NCBI GenBank assembly: GCA_029204045.2
Contig: JAQNDB010000252.1
Span: 1 to 64,000, forward strand
DNA length: 64,000 bases
Source: Tillandsia leiboldiana
Taxonomy: Eukaryota > Streptophyta > Magnoliopsida > Poales > Bromeliaceae
Reading direction: 5' to 3'
Shown here piece after piece: positions 33,534 to 42,903 of this stretch. A model generated the notes under the pieces. It had not been told where the DNA came from and made no database searches. It saw nothing but the letters and a program-made list of their open reading frames with translations. The position numbers and the translations under genes were made by a program. The number at the start of each line of letters is the position of its first letter. The stretch's first letter is position 1.

Positions 33534-33890
33534 GGATTGATTAATGCCCTGCCACTCTTATGATTTGAGTAATTGTGCTCCAGCTGTACTTGATTAGATT
33601 GGTAGCAAGATTCTCCTGGGATATTTTGATTTACTCCCATAGCGACTTGGAGCATGAGGAGCACTTGTGGGTGTGCTACCATGCCTATGTGGATGAAGCT
33701 GTATGCCAAGTTATTGAGATATAAGTTGTAACTTCAGAAGTCTCCTTTCTTGGGTCACATTATTTTAGCCGTTGGGGGCGGCTGTAGAAACCGGCCAAAA
33801 TGGATGCCATTCGAGATTGGCCGAGATCTATAATTATGGTTAAGGTAAGGAGCTTCTTGGACTTGGCAGTGCCAGGAGAGCTTGATGTAT
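33534..33890 (+). pseudogene. pol: Gypsy reverse transcriptase relic in G
   Basis: Scattered, frame-broken pieces match gypsy RT order: a GL(I/T)NALP segment at 33534-33553; KLYAK near 33700; a SPFLGHI segment (about 33738-33760) corresponding to the FLGH box of the RT thumb; and a degenerate KMDAIRDWPR...VRSFLDLA-like segment to about 33875. The catalytic YxDD region is not seen. It shows G derives from an autonomous gypsy element. Confidence 0.6.
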
Positions 33891-34496
33891 GGACGATGAG
33901 ACTGATACAGCGCCAATTTTAGTATTGTTAGTGTTGGGAGTTGGATCTTCGAGTTATAGTGATGCCTCCCATAGTGATTGTGGAGTTACCGTTGGGTTAT
34001 TACTGAGCATTCCAGATCACCCCGACAGAGCCACTGTGTTGGCGGATACCTGGAGTAGGAAAGCTATCTGGGGTTGAGTTTGATGATTCCACAGCTGGCG
34101 CTGTGTGGACTGTTGAGGCAAACATGGCTTGTGGTTGTGTCCCTGAGGGTTCCTTTGGATGGTAGACCGTGGCTGAATAGTCCACTCGGATGGACAGGGT
34201 TCAGGAGTGACCGAGTGAGAACCCTTATTTGTCAGAGCTTCTGTCCTTCTTGGATGATTGCGTGGATATGCTTTGGGTTGCCTTGGTTGAGTTGGCACAG
34301 ATTGTGGTTTGGTGCGTGTTGCACTAGTGGTTATTTCTTTTTCCCCCAGCCTTTTGTTGGAGTCCCTGAGGTTTTCCACATCTCAGCTCAGGAGTGCGTG
34401 GCGACTTAGGAGCTAGAGACGATGATTATGAGTTCCTACCCTTGATTTTGAGACTCCATCAGAGTTATGTTAGTTTCGAGGATGAAACTTTCTTTT
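33891..34496 (+). other. Element G 3' interior, non-coding
   Basis: No recognisable domain. 34230-34400 is similar to the corresponding end of B. It ends with the conserved hairpin AGTTTCGAGGATGAAACT (34472-34489). Confidence 0.6.
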
Positions 34497-34508
34497 AGTG
34501 GCGGAGGA
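34497..34508 (+). other. Element G polypurine tract
   Basis: AGTGGCGGAGGA, one mismatch from B's AGTGGGGGAGGA, directly before the LTR start TGTGAGGACCC. Confidence 0.85.
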
Positions 34509-36251
34509 TGTGAGGACCCGAATTCCCACGACAGGATTACTGTTGGTTCTGCAGCTTCTGGAGGCCTATGTGGCGTGTTGGCGGTGTTTGTGCATCAATT
34601 GGACACAAGTGGTGGACTTCGAGCTTAAAATGGATCACGTGGGTGATCGGAGGACCCCGTCGGAGGTTTAGAAGTGGTTTCGCGAGATGCAGATATCAAA
34701 ATTGGACTCAGCGCGAAGTTTGGATCAAAGAACACCTTTCCGGATGCCTTCGGCAATTTTTGGAGTTGGAATTTGGCAAAAAGGACAGCGGATTTGGATT
34801 CAGCGCGCGAAAACGGTGAAAATGGACTATTCACTTGTATTTTTCGGAGCCCGGAAGCGAAAACACGATTTTCGAGGCAAGTTTACTGTTCCGGCGACCG
34901 GCGGCACGGCAGCGGCGGAGCACGACGGCGCGGGCTCGGGCAGGCGGCGGAGAGGCCGCGAGCAGGCGCGCGGGCGCGCGGGCAGGCGCGCGGTCCACGG
35001 GGCCGGCGTGCACCGGTGGATAGGACACGTGGCGGCTTCGGGTTCGGCGGGTGCATCGGATTCGTGCACCGGGCACAGCTAGCGTAGGCTTTGCCACGTG
35101 GCGTTCTGTGGTTGGACAGTCAATGCACGCGCGATAGGGGAGCGGGCGCGGCGCACCGTGGACCCCGCGTGGCCACGTGGCGCGCGCCCATTGGTGGGCG
35201 CACGGACCCGGGTGGCTCGGCGTGAACCGCGGCCCACGGTTCCCGCCATGGACCGCGGCTCCACGCAGCGCGCCGTGATAGGCGGGCGCACGTGCACCGG
35301 GCGCGCGGGGCGCGGAGGGGCCGCGTAGTGGGCCGTGCTGGTTTCGAGCCTACACAGTAACGGGCCGGGCCCATTACTGTAGCAACCCGATTATTTCGGG
35401 CCCCCGAAACCTGGGACTTTGGTGGAATTTCTGCATTTGTTCTTTGGAGGCTATAAATAGCCCCCTTTGGCCTACGATTTGGGGCTTTTCCCGAGCTCAT
35501 CTTCTGCTGAGCCATGAAGCTAAGATGAACATCATCTTGTGTTCTATCTTCTGAGAAAGTTTGAGAAATTTTGGTGGCACGTACTTCGAGGTTTGTGCAT
35601 TTCGGCGCAGTGCGACTTTCCTTCACCGGTGATCCCCTTCGTCGCGTTCCGATGCGCAGGCACCCTTGGCTTACTCCGACCATCGTTTTCGACGATTTTT
35701 GCCTCAATGTGTTCTTGAGAGGTAAGGCTTCGTTTTCTATGTTGATCGTTTTGCTCCGTTTTGAGATCTTGGCACGGTTTACAAGGCATCTCTGAGCCAC
35801 TATTTTGCTGGTGGATTTTTGGACAGCGGAGGCTTGTCAGATTTTTATCTCCGTGCTCAGGCGTCGGATGGAGGCGTGCCTGTAGTCGTTTTGCATCTAC
35901 ACATCGCAAGGAACGTCCTCGTAGTTTTTCTGGATTTTATTGAACTTTTTCGAAGGTAAGAAAATTCCATTTTTCTGGACAGAGTTGTACAGTTTTTTGG
36001 TACTTGGGAATTTCGAGATGGTCACCTTGTGGATTTTGTAACTTGAGCTACAAAACTGGGATTGAGACGTGCAGGTACTCGTTTCGAAGGGCTCGACGCG
36101 ACGATCGCAGCAGTATTTTTGTTGGATTTTTCGGAGTGCTTTATGCAGGTGAAAATAATACTTCTTTGGGGACTGAAGATTCAACTTGGACAGTACTCTT
36201 GGAATGTTGTATAATTTGTAATAATGGACTATATTTTTGTATCCAGGGGTA
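34509..36251 (+). repeat. Element G 3' LTR, truncated by C
   Basis: It starts TGTGAGGACCCG and is similar to the first part of B's LTR. It contains a GC-rich zone (34905-35330) and a clear TATA box (GCTATAAATAGCC, 35451-35463). It is cut at 36251 by element C; GGGTA (36247-36251) is the candidate left duplication. Confidence 0.85.
35451..35463 (+). promoter_or_regulatory. TATA box of the G LTR
   Basis: TATAAATA flanked by GGC/GCC; the context GGCTATAAATAGCC is itself an inverted repeat (GGCTA/TAGCC). It is followed by a CT- and A-rich leader. Confidence 0.7.
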
Positions 36252-37369
36252 TGTAGAGTCCTGGCGTTCCAATGCCTTTGTATACCTTCTTTTTATGACT
36301 GGATTGTTAGGAAAACTTTTCACTGTGTTTTCTGCAATGGACTGGCCTAGACCGCGAGTATTTTTCTGCGATTGAGCTTGGAAAACGGAGGACGGCAAAG
36401 CGAACGGATTCGGATTCCGATTTACGGATCTCCCGGAATGGGGGTCAAAGCATTTGCCTTTGAGTGGTGCATCGGAAATTGTGCTAAGTGGCCGGCATGC
36501 TTTTCGAGGCGATCGGACGAGATCTTTCTATGATCAGTTTCTTTTATCTTATTTATGTTATTTGTTTATTTTAGTTATATCATGACACCTCGACCTCCCC
36601 GTTTTCCGTTTGGTTCTAATTGAATCCTTTCAGTTGTTAAGGGGGGGGTCGAGAGTTCGAGAATTTCTGGGCTGACCGTCGGGGTTTGCGGGCATTTTTC
36701 GGGGGTAGAGCTCGCAAAATGAGGAACGGCGGTGCGACCGGATCTGAAATCGGACTTACGGATCTCCCGAATTTGGGGTTTGAAGCTCCCGGTGACTGTA
36801 AAGTGCACCGAGATTCGTGCGTGGTAATTTGCACGATTTTTGAGGAAGTCTGAGTCAGATCTTGACCTAGGGTTGATTGGAGGTATTCATAAATAGCACC
36901 CTTTTACTTGTAACCCTTTCTTTTTCCTTTTGAGAAATTGAACGGAGGGGGGATTTTCGAAATTCAAAAAAAATCCGAATTAGGGGAGCGAGAGAAAAAA
37001 AGGAGAAGAAAGAAGGGAGGGCGAATCCATCTCTCGTGGAGCATCACGTTGGTGACGAGAGGGACGATCCACCTTCTCCTTCCTCGCGGGATCACGGTAA
37101 GCGATCGGGGCAAACCCTCTTGTTGTTTTCCTTCTTTTGCAATTTCTGTGGGGTCGAGGATTTGGGTGGTGGTTGTTCGGTTGTCGCGCGATGTGGGTTT
37201 TGTGGTAACGGGAAGCCGCCGCCGCCGTTGTTAAACGGGAGGCCGCCGCCGCCGTTATCGTACTCACGGGGTCGCCGCCGTAGTCGCCGTGTTCGCGGGG
37301 TCATCACCGGACCCGCGGGGGATGAAAAAGGGGATTACTGTTCATCCCGTACGGCCACACCACCGCGCG

Positions 37370-37690
37370 GTCCACCCGGCCGGCGTGCGCCCGGTGCACG
37401 TTTCCGCGGCCCGAAGGCGCGGACCCGGCGCACGGGCACGTGCGCCAGCCCGGCCCGCAGGCGCGGTCCACGCCCGGGCGTGCACCCGGCGCTGCCTCCG
37501 CGACCGGGGAAGTGTGAGCCCGGTTCGCACTCCGCGCGTGCGCCACCCCGGCCCACAGGCGCGGTCCACGCTGGGCGTGCACCCGGCGCTGCCTCCGCAA
37601 CCGAGGATACGTTAGCCCGGCTCGCGCTCTGGCCATGCACCAGCCCGGCCCAAAGTGCCTGGTGCACGCGCCCGGGGTGAGCCGGGTCTG
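37370..37690 (+). repeat. GC-rich minisatellite in the C LTR
   Basis: Degenerate repeats built on CGCGGTCCACGC...GTGCACCCGGCGC motifs, with counterparts in D (44420-44770) and E (61610-62060). Frames in several registers are open but appear non-coding. Confidence 0.7.
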
Positions 37691-38493
37691 CGCCGCTGCC
37701 GCCTTGTGTCGTGGACCTGGTCCACGCCTGGACCCGTGCTCCAGCCTTCAGCTAAGCAGTCCAGAAGCTCCGTTTTTGGCCCGTTTCGCTCCGTTTTTGA
37801 GTGTTTTTGACCGCGACGATGTTTTTAACAATAATTTTTACTGTAGCTTTTTCGGGCACAGGGTGGGAGTGTTTGAGCTGGAGTTTCCGCACATCTTCTT
37901 CTTCGTGTTTGAGGTGGGTACCCCCTTAGAACCCCTTTGTGCATATTCTCGTTACTATTATGTTTTATTGTCATCATATTCGTGGCGATTGAGGGTCACG
38001 GTGCACGAGGATACATCCCGTTGTGGGGAATTTTTCCGGTGTTTGAATTACGCTATTGTGGGAAAGGTGTAAGAGTAAGTAGTTGCATCATTTAATATTG
38101 TTAACTCCCGTTATCATCTATCATATGCTCTTATCGATGTTATAACGACCAAGTGTCGCGGTGCCATATATTATGTATATGTATATGGGTACTCGTTCTG
38201 AGGTTTAGTGTCGGGATTTGAAAACTGTAAATATATTTCACTTGCTCAATCTTTGGTGATCTCTATGGTTCATTATTATTGGTCTTGTTTAGTGTACTTG
38301 GTTACGATGCTCGAGGCTGCAGCACGCGCACTCGCAGTTTGGCCACCGCAAAGGGTGTGCTTTTCCGGAAAAGTGGTCGATGACCCGTGTTACCCCACGA
38401 GGTGACGTAGTGGGGGCCCCCCGTAGGTGGGGGGTTTTGAGGCGCCAAGGTGTGAGCAGTGCGACCCGTCGAGGTAGGTGCTCGGCGTGGTTT

Positions 38494-38590
38494 ACCGAGG
38501 TAGGTGCTCGGTCTGGTTTCCTGAGGTTGGTGCTCGGTCTAGTTTCCCGAGGTTGGTGCTCGGTCTGGGTTGCCGGGGCAGGTGCCCGGT
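38494..38590 (+). repeat. Hairpin repeat of C (CCGAG/CTCGG stems)
   Basis: Five units with stems CCGAG/CTCGG, a wobble version (CTGAG/CTCGG) and a compensated version CCGGG/CCCGG, around loops such as GTAGGTG. D has about five units; E has expanded to about 13. Confidence 0.75.
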
Positions 38591-39299
38591 CCAGGTTATG
38601 CAGGGGGAGGGGATACTGTCGATTGCACGATGAGGAGGGCGGTTGCTCTGGTTTTACTACGGTTTGCTTTATTTTTAGCCCTTGTTGCTTTTGTGCTTTA
38701 TTTGCTGGTCACTGACTTCCCACTCTGTGGCAGGTTCCTTCGGGGGTGAGAGCTAGGGCGACGGTGAGGCCGTGGCAGGAGTACTTTTGGTCCTTCGAGG
38801 CCATAGACTGTATTTACTTCTTATTTTGCTCATCTCATTACATGTTAGTAGCTTACTATGTGGATTGCGATACCTTTGTGGGGTCGATGTGGATGTTGGA
38901 ATGTCTTTTTATTATCCTTGTGGGTGGTTGTTTTGCTTTTCCCGATTGGCCGCTTTCAAACTACAAAAGAAAAGAAAAAAGAAAATATTTCGAAAACTGT
39001 TTTAAAAATGTGGGTGTCGTGTGGGCACCATTTTAAAACCCTATGGATTTATGGATTGTGAAAATCGTTTTGAAAATCTGGGTGTCGTGTGGGCACCATT
39101 TTAAAACCCTGTGGATTTATGGATTTTGAAAACCGTCTTGAAAAACCTGGGTGCCGTGTGGGCACCGTTTCTAAACCTTGTGGATTTATCCTTTCAAAAT
39201 TAGTCGGCCTCTTTAATACTTATGGAAAATGGTTGTATGTATTCGACTGTTGAACTAGTGTGGTTAAAGTGATGATTGTATGGTTGTTGTAGTCAGGAC

Positions 39300-39356
39300 G
39301 CCGTGCATATACAAAGGAGACTCTGCCCGCTCGCAGAGTGAATTTGTATATGCGGC
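39300..39356 (+). other. Long R/U5 stem-loop of C
   Basis: GCATATACAAA pairs with TTTGTATATGC, and inside it ACTCTGC pairs with GCAGAGT around a 6-nt loop. The structure ends about 108 nt before the LTR edge. D (43012-43068), E (59715-59772) and F (49144-49199, 55459-55514) have the same fold with compensatory changes in F. Confidence 0.75.
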
Positions 39357-39472
39357 GGGTCTAGGCACGCACCGGGGGAGTTTGGTTTTAAAAAAAAACT
39401 TATACGCAAATTCAAATCTTTTTAGTGGTCGTCTTCCGCTTAATGAAACCCCCGGGGCGTGACAGATTAAGA

Positions 39473-39484
39473 TGGTATCAGAGA
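39473..39484 (+). other. Element C primer binding site
   Basis: TGGTATCAGAGA, initiator tRNA-Met type, 8 nt after the LTR. Confidence 0.9.
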
Positions 39485-41125
39485 CAAAACAGCTTTAACC
39501 ACAGTAGTCGCTGTCCAACATCCAGAGGAGCACATTACCATTGGCTACTAACTAATGAAATGATCAGGGTATAATTGCATAGAGATGCGAGAGTGCGGGA
39601 CTGTTGAGTTTTGTTTTCCGGTTTAGCTCGGGTGTTGTGCTAGTGTAGTCAGGTTGATTTGGAGGTTGGGGTCGAGGCCGGCTGCCACCGAGGCCTTGAT
39701 GGTTGCTATGAATCAATGGATTAGGCAACCAGCATAGGACACGGTGGGTCTGCTGACGGTGTTTATGCACTTGGTGCGGCTGTTGGCACGGTAGATCGTT
39801 GCGCCGGCTTTTATTTTTTTTCCGAACCCCTTCCTCTGCCGACGTTCGGGTCGTTGTCTGTAACAGTGATGGGTGGTAGTACAACCCACCGGTGTTTGTT
39901 AGTGGGTTGGCCGTTTGTCGGTCGTGGGTAACTGGACAGCCGTTTGTCTAAACTTGTACCTTCTAGGTCTTCTGGTGTTAGGTTATAGCAGGTAGTCGGC
40001 CGATTCTCTTTGCACCATGGACAAGGTATGGGTGGGAATGAGGATTCTTCCCCTATGGTTGTACCCATAGTTCGGCTTTTTACCATAGACACTGCGATGG
40101 TTGTAGAGATCGTCGTGATGGGGTCTCGAGGTGCTCCTTTGGGTTAGAAAGGGAGACCACCGGGGCTAGTAAATCTTATTCGTTTGGGCTCGTTTTCGGT
40201 TAGAGAGGTCGTGCCTTGTTTTGCACAAGTGTGCGTAAGTGGCGACTTTTATTGGGGGGTTTAACTTTTGACACTGGGTGGTGCCAGGTAGCTCTGGGTC
40301 GGGTTCCTGTGTTCTGCGCAAGAGGGTCGGTTAGGTTGTCCTACTGGTGGGTTGGCGCGTGATCCCTCAAGTGCGTTTAGTGAACCTAGGCAACGTTTGG
40401 CAAGGTTCTTCGCACTGTTTTCGTTGCTTGTCTTCTTCCGACCCTTTAGGTCTCAGATGGATAGTCTACAGTACCTGGAGGTCATTATTGAGCGGACCTA
40501 GAGCTTAGATTTTCTCCTAGTTGGGAGTGTCACAGTTTGGTCTGGAGATTTATCGCTCGATTCGATGTCCGGTGCTTGGAGGGGCAATGGATTGGGACCG
40601 AGAGTTAGTGGTTAATTAGAGTGTCGCACCCCGTCGGTGCCAGGACAGAGGTAGGACCTTACCTTGTGGGTTTTATGGCCAACTTCCCATGACTAAGGCA
40701 TAGCCTTGAGTCTTAGTTTGGGAGCGTTTTGGGTCGTTGATCTTTGGGGCAGGTGTGGGTCAAGGGGATCTGTCGACTACTCGGAGTTTTGGCACTGGTC
40801 ACTTTCGGCTAGGAGGCCCTGTACGCCGCTCTTTCCGTGGGGTAGACCTTGTGGTAGGTCTTAGAGCTGAAGCCTCACGTTAGTTTTGACCGTCGCCTCG
40901 GTAGGACGGACAGTCGGAGCGACTGGTCCGGAATGGTGGTTATGCTCCGAGCTTGTGGCCCGTGTTGGTGACGGAGGGGAGCGGTCCGTGTTGGTGACGG
41001 AGTGAGTTCGTTGTTTTCAAGGGAAAATTTCGGGTAGTTAGTAACCCAGCCTGTTTTGTTGGCACCTCTTGGAGCCTTGTGAGGGCGTTAGTGTGGTTTG
41101 TTTTCCTTGTCGTCGGGTTAGTTGT
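39485..41125 (+). other. Element C 5' interior: no recognisable gag
   Basis: The expected position of gag and protease. No zinc knuckle, capsid segment or protease DSG motif is visible in any frame; the sequence is frame-broken throughout and includes a poorly ordered GC/TG-rich stretch (40860-41010). Confidence 0.6.
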
Positions 41126-41126
41126 T

Positions 41127-42647
41127 TTGGACTTTTAAGGGTTCATTAGACCGGGTGTGTCACCTTGGGGCGCACCCGTGCTCTTCGTGCGAAGGAAGAA
41201 CGGAAGCCTACGTCTACGCATCGACTACAGGGAGATAAACAAGGTTACAGTGAAGAACAAGTCTGGGACTGATGACCACTTCGATCAATTACGAGGGGCA
41301 CTTGCAAATTATTCTTCGGACTCTCAGGGACCAGAGGCTATTTGCTAAGTTTAAGAAATGTGAGTTCTGACTTCGCGAAGTGGGCTTTTTGGGGCACACA
41401 GTTTCAGCAATGGGAATCGCAGAGAATATGAGCGGAACTACCCGACACACGATCAGGAACAGGCAGCAGTCGCCTTCGTTTTTAAAGCTTTGGGAGACAT
41501 CACCTTTTCTTGGAGTTCATCGTAATGTGTTTTCGGATCGCCAGAGTCTTAAGTTTTGTTCACATAGAAGGATTTGATTTTGCGCCAGAGGCATTGGTTG
41601 GAGTTGCTGAAGGACTCGGCTTGTCCATTCAGTATCACCCCGGGGAAAAGCAAGTGTAGTAGCGGATGTTTTGAGCAGGAAGGGTCAAATCGAGGGGGAA
41701 ACCGATGAGCGCGAGTACTCAGCAGGACCGGTACTGTCGCGTGACTTTTGTCCTTGATGGTCAAGCCAACCCTTTTAGAGAAACCCTAGAAGGTCAGAAA
41801 ATAGGCGCACAGATACAGCTTATTCGAGACAAGACCCCCCAGACCACGCGAGCGACTTTTCGGCCAGTGCGAACGACGCAATACGTTTCGGGGGCGGAAT
41901 TGCGTGCCCGAGCTGCCAGAGTTGAAGAAAGAGATACCGTCAGAGGCGCACTGCACTCCCTATGCGACACATCCAGGTGACACGAAGATGTACAAGGACC
42001 TCAAGCAAAATTTTTGGTGGACTAAACCAAAGGGGGATGTAACACAGTTCACTGCTCGCTGTTTAGATGGTTAACAAGCAAAGTTCGAACATCAGCGCCC
42101 AACGGGGAAAACTACAATCTCTACCTGTACCAGAGTGGAAATGGGAGCGAACCAGCATGGAATTCGTCACGGGTTTTCTGCATCGCATCAAGGGCACGAT
42201 GCAGTTTGAGTCACAGTGGATCGACTGACGAAGTCGACTCTTTTTCCACCCATCTGTACGACGTGGACTAGAGACACTCGGCTGGTGTCGAACCTTTGGC
42301 AAAGTCTACAACGAGCTCTAGAGACTAAACCACACTTCAGCACGGCGTTTCACCCCCAGACCGACGGACAGTCCGAGCAAGTGAACCGGATTCTCGAAGA
42401 TGTGCTCCGAGCCTGCATACTTGATTTGGGTGATGGATGGTCACTGCTTTTGAGCTTAGAGAGGACCTGAGCTTCGACGGAACACCGGTGCGGATCTTAG
42501 CACGAGAGGACAAAAAGGATTGCGCAACCGGACGATCCCCTATGTGAAGGTGCTGTGGAGCAACCAGGAAGAACGTGAAGCGACTTGGGAACTGGAGTCA
42601 AAGATGAGCGAGTGCTACCCAGATTTATTCGTTGCGGACCAGGATTA
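41127..42647 (+). pseudogene. pol: Element C pol: RT start, RNase H, integrase, chromodomain pieces
   Basis: In order: RT fingers GFIRPGVSPWGAPVLFV and LRLRIDYREINKVTVKN (41127-41260); FDQLRGA then a jump to the thumb LRDQRLFAKFKKCE near 41320-41370, so the catalytic YxDD core is deleted; RNase H pieces with FSDRQSLKF (about 41533-41560); SITPGK-type linker; integrase DRLTKS then a jump to RDTRLVSNLWQSLQRAL, HPQTDGQSEQVNR, then GDGWSLLLSLERT and a third jump; and a chromodomain C-terminal half, VKVLWSNQEEREATWELE, ending at a stop at 42645-42647. There are several stops and frameshifts. It cannot supply any enzyme. Confidence 0.85.
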
Positions 42648-42672
42648 AGTTTCGAGGAAGAAACTTCTTTTA

Positions 42673-42684
42673 AGTGGTGAGTGA
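42673..42684 (+). other. Element C polypurine tract
   Basis: AGTGGTGAGTGA directly before the LTR start TGTAGAATCC, after a hairpin AGTTTCGAGGAAGAAACT with one mispair. Confidence 0.8.
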
Positions 42685-42903
42685 TGTAGAATCCTGGCGT
42701 TCCAATGCCTTTGTATACCTTCTTTTTATGACGGGATTGTTAGGAAAACTTTTCACTATGTTTTCTGCAATGGACTGGCCTGGACCGCGAGTATTTTTCT
42801 GCGATTGAGCTCGAAAAACGGAGGACGGCAAAGCGAACGGATTCGGATTCCGATTTACGGATCTCCCGGAATGGGGGTCAAAGCATTTGCCTTTGAGTGG
42901 TGC
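42685..42903 (+). repeat. Element C 3' LTR, first 219 bp
   Basis: It matches 36252-36470 and is then cut by element D at 42904. The left duplication candidate is GGTGC (42899-42903). The rest lies beyond the window. Confidence 0.9.

Larger units (their letters stand above)
33089..36251 (+). mobile_element. Element G: old LARD-like gypsy derivative (3' part)
   Basis: 3' interior (33089-34496), polypurine tract and most of a 3' LTR (34509-36251). The left end was displaced by copia-1 and lies outside the window; the right end is displaced by element C. LTR and 3' interior are similar to element B, so G is an older relative. It is the substrate for both nested stacks. Confidence 0.8.
36252..39464 (+). 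repeat. Element C 5' LTR
   Basis: 3213 bp, from TGTAGAGTCC to GGGGCGTGACA. It holds a GC-rich minisatellite (37370-37690), a hairpin repeat CCGAG/CTCGG (38494-38590), a conserved block with the palindrome CTTTTCCGGAAAAG (38360-38373), and the long R/U5 stem (39300-39356). A TATA-like CATAAATAG lies at 36886-36894. Confidence 0.92.
36252..42903 (+). mobile_element. Element C: chromovirus-type gypsy deletion derivative
   Basis: 5' LTR 36252-39464, primer site 39473-39484, interior 39485-42684 with broken pol, polypurine tract, and 219 bp of 3' LTR (42685-42903) before element D interrupts it. The chromodomain at the end of pol places it among plant chromoviruses of the Tekay/Del kind. Its pol lacks the RT catalytic core and much of integrase, with the same junctions as D and E. 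Confidence 0.87.

Noticed and set aside
39485..41125. Hidden gag or protease in C
   Set aside because: No zinc knuckle, capsid or DSG motif found in any frame; only short random frames.
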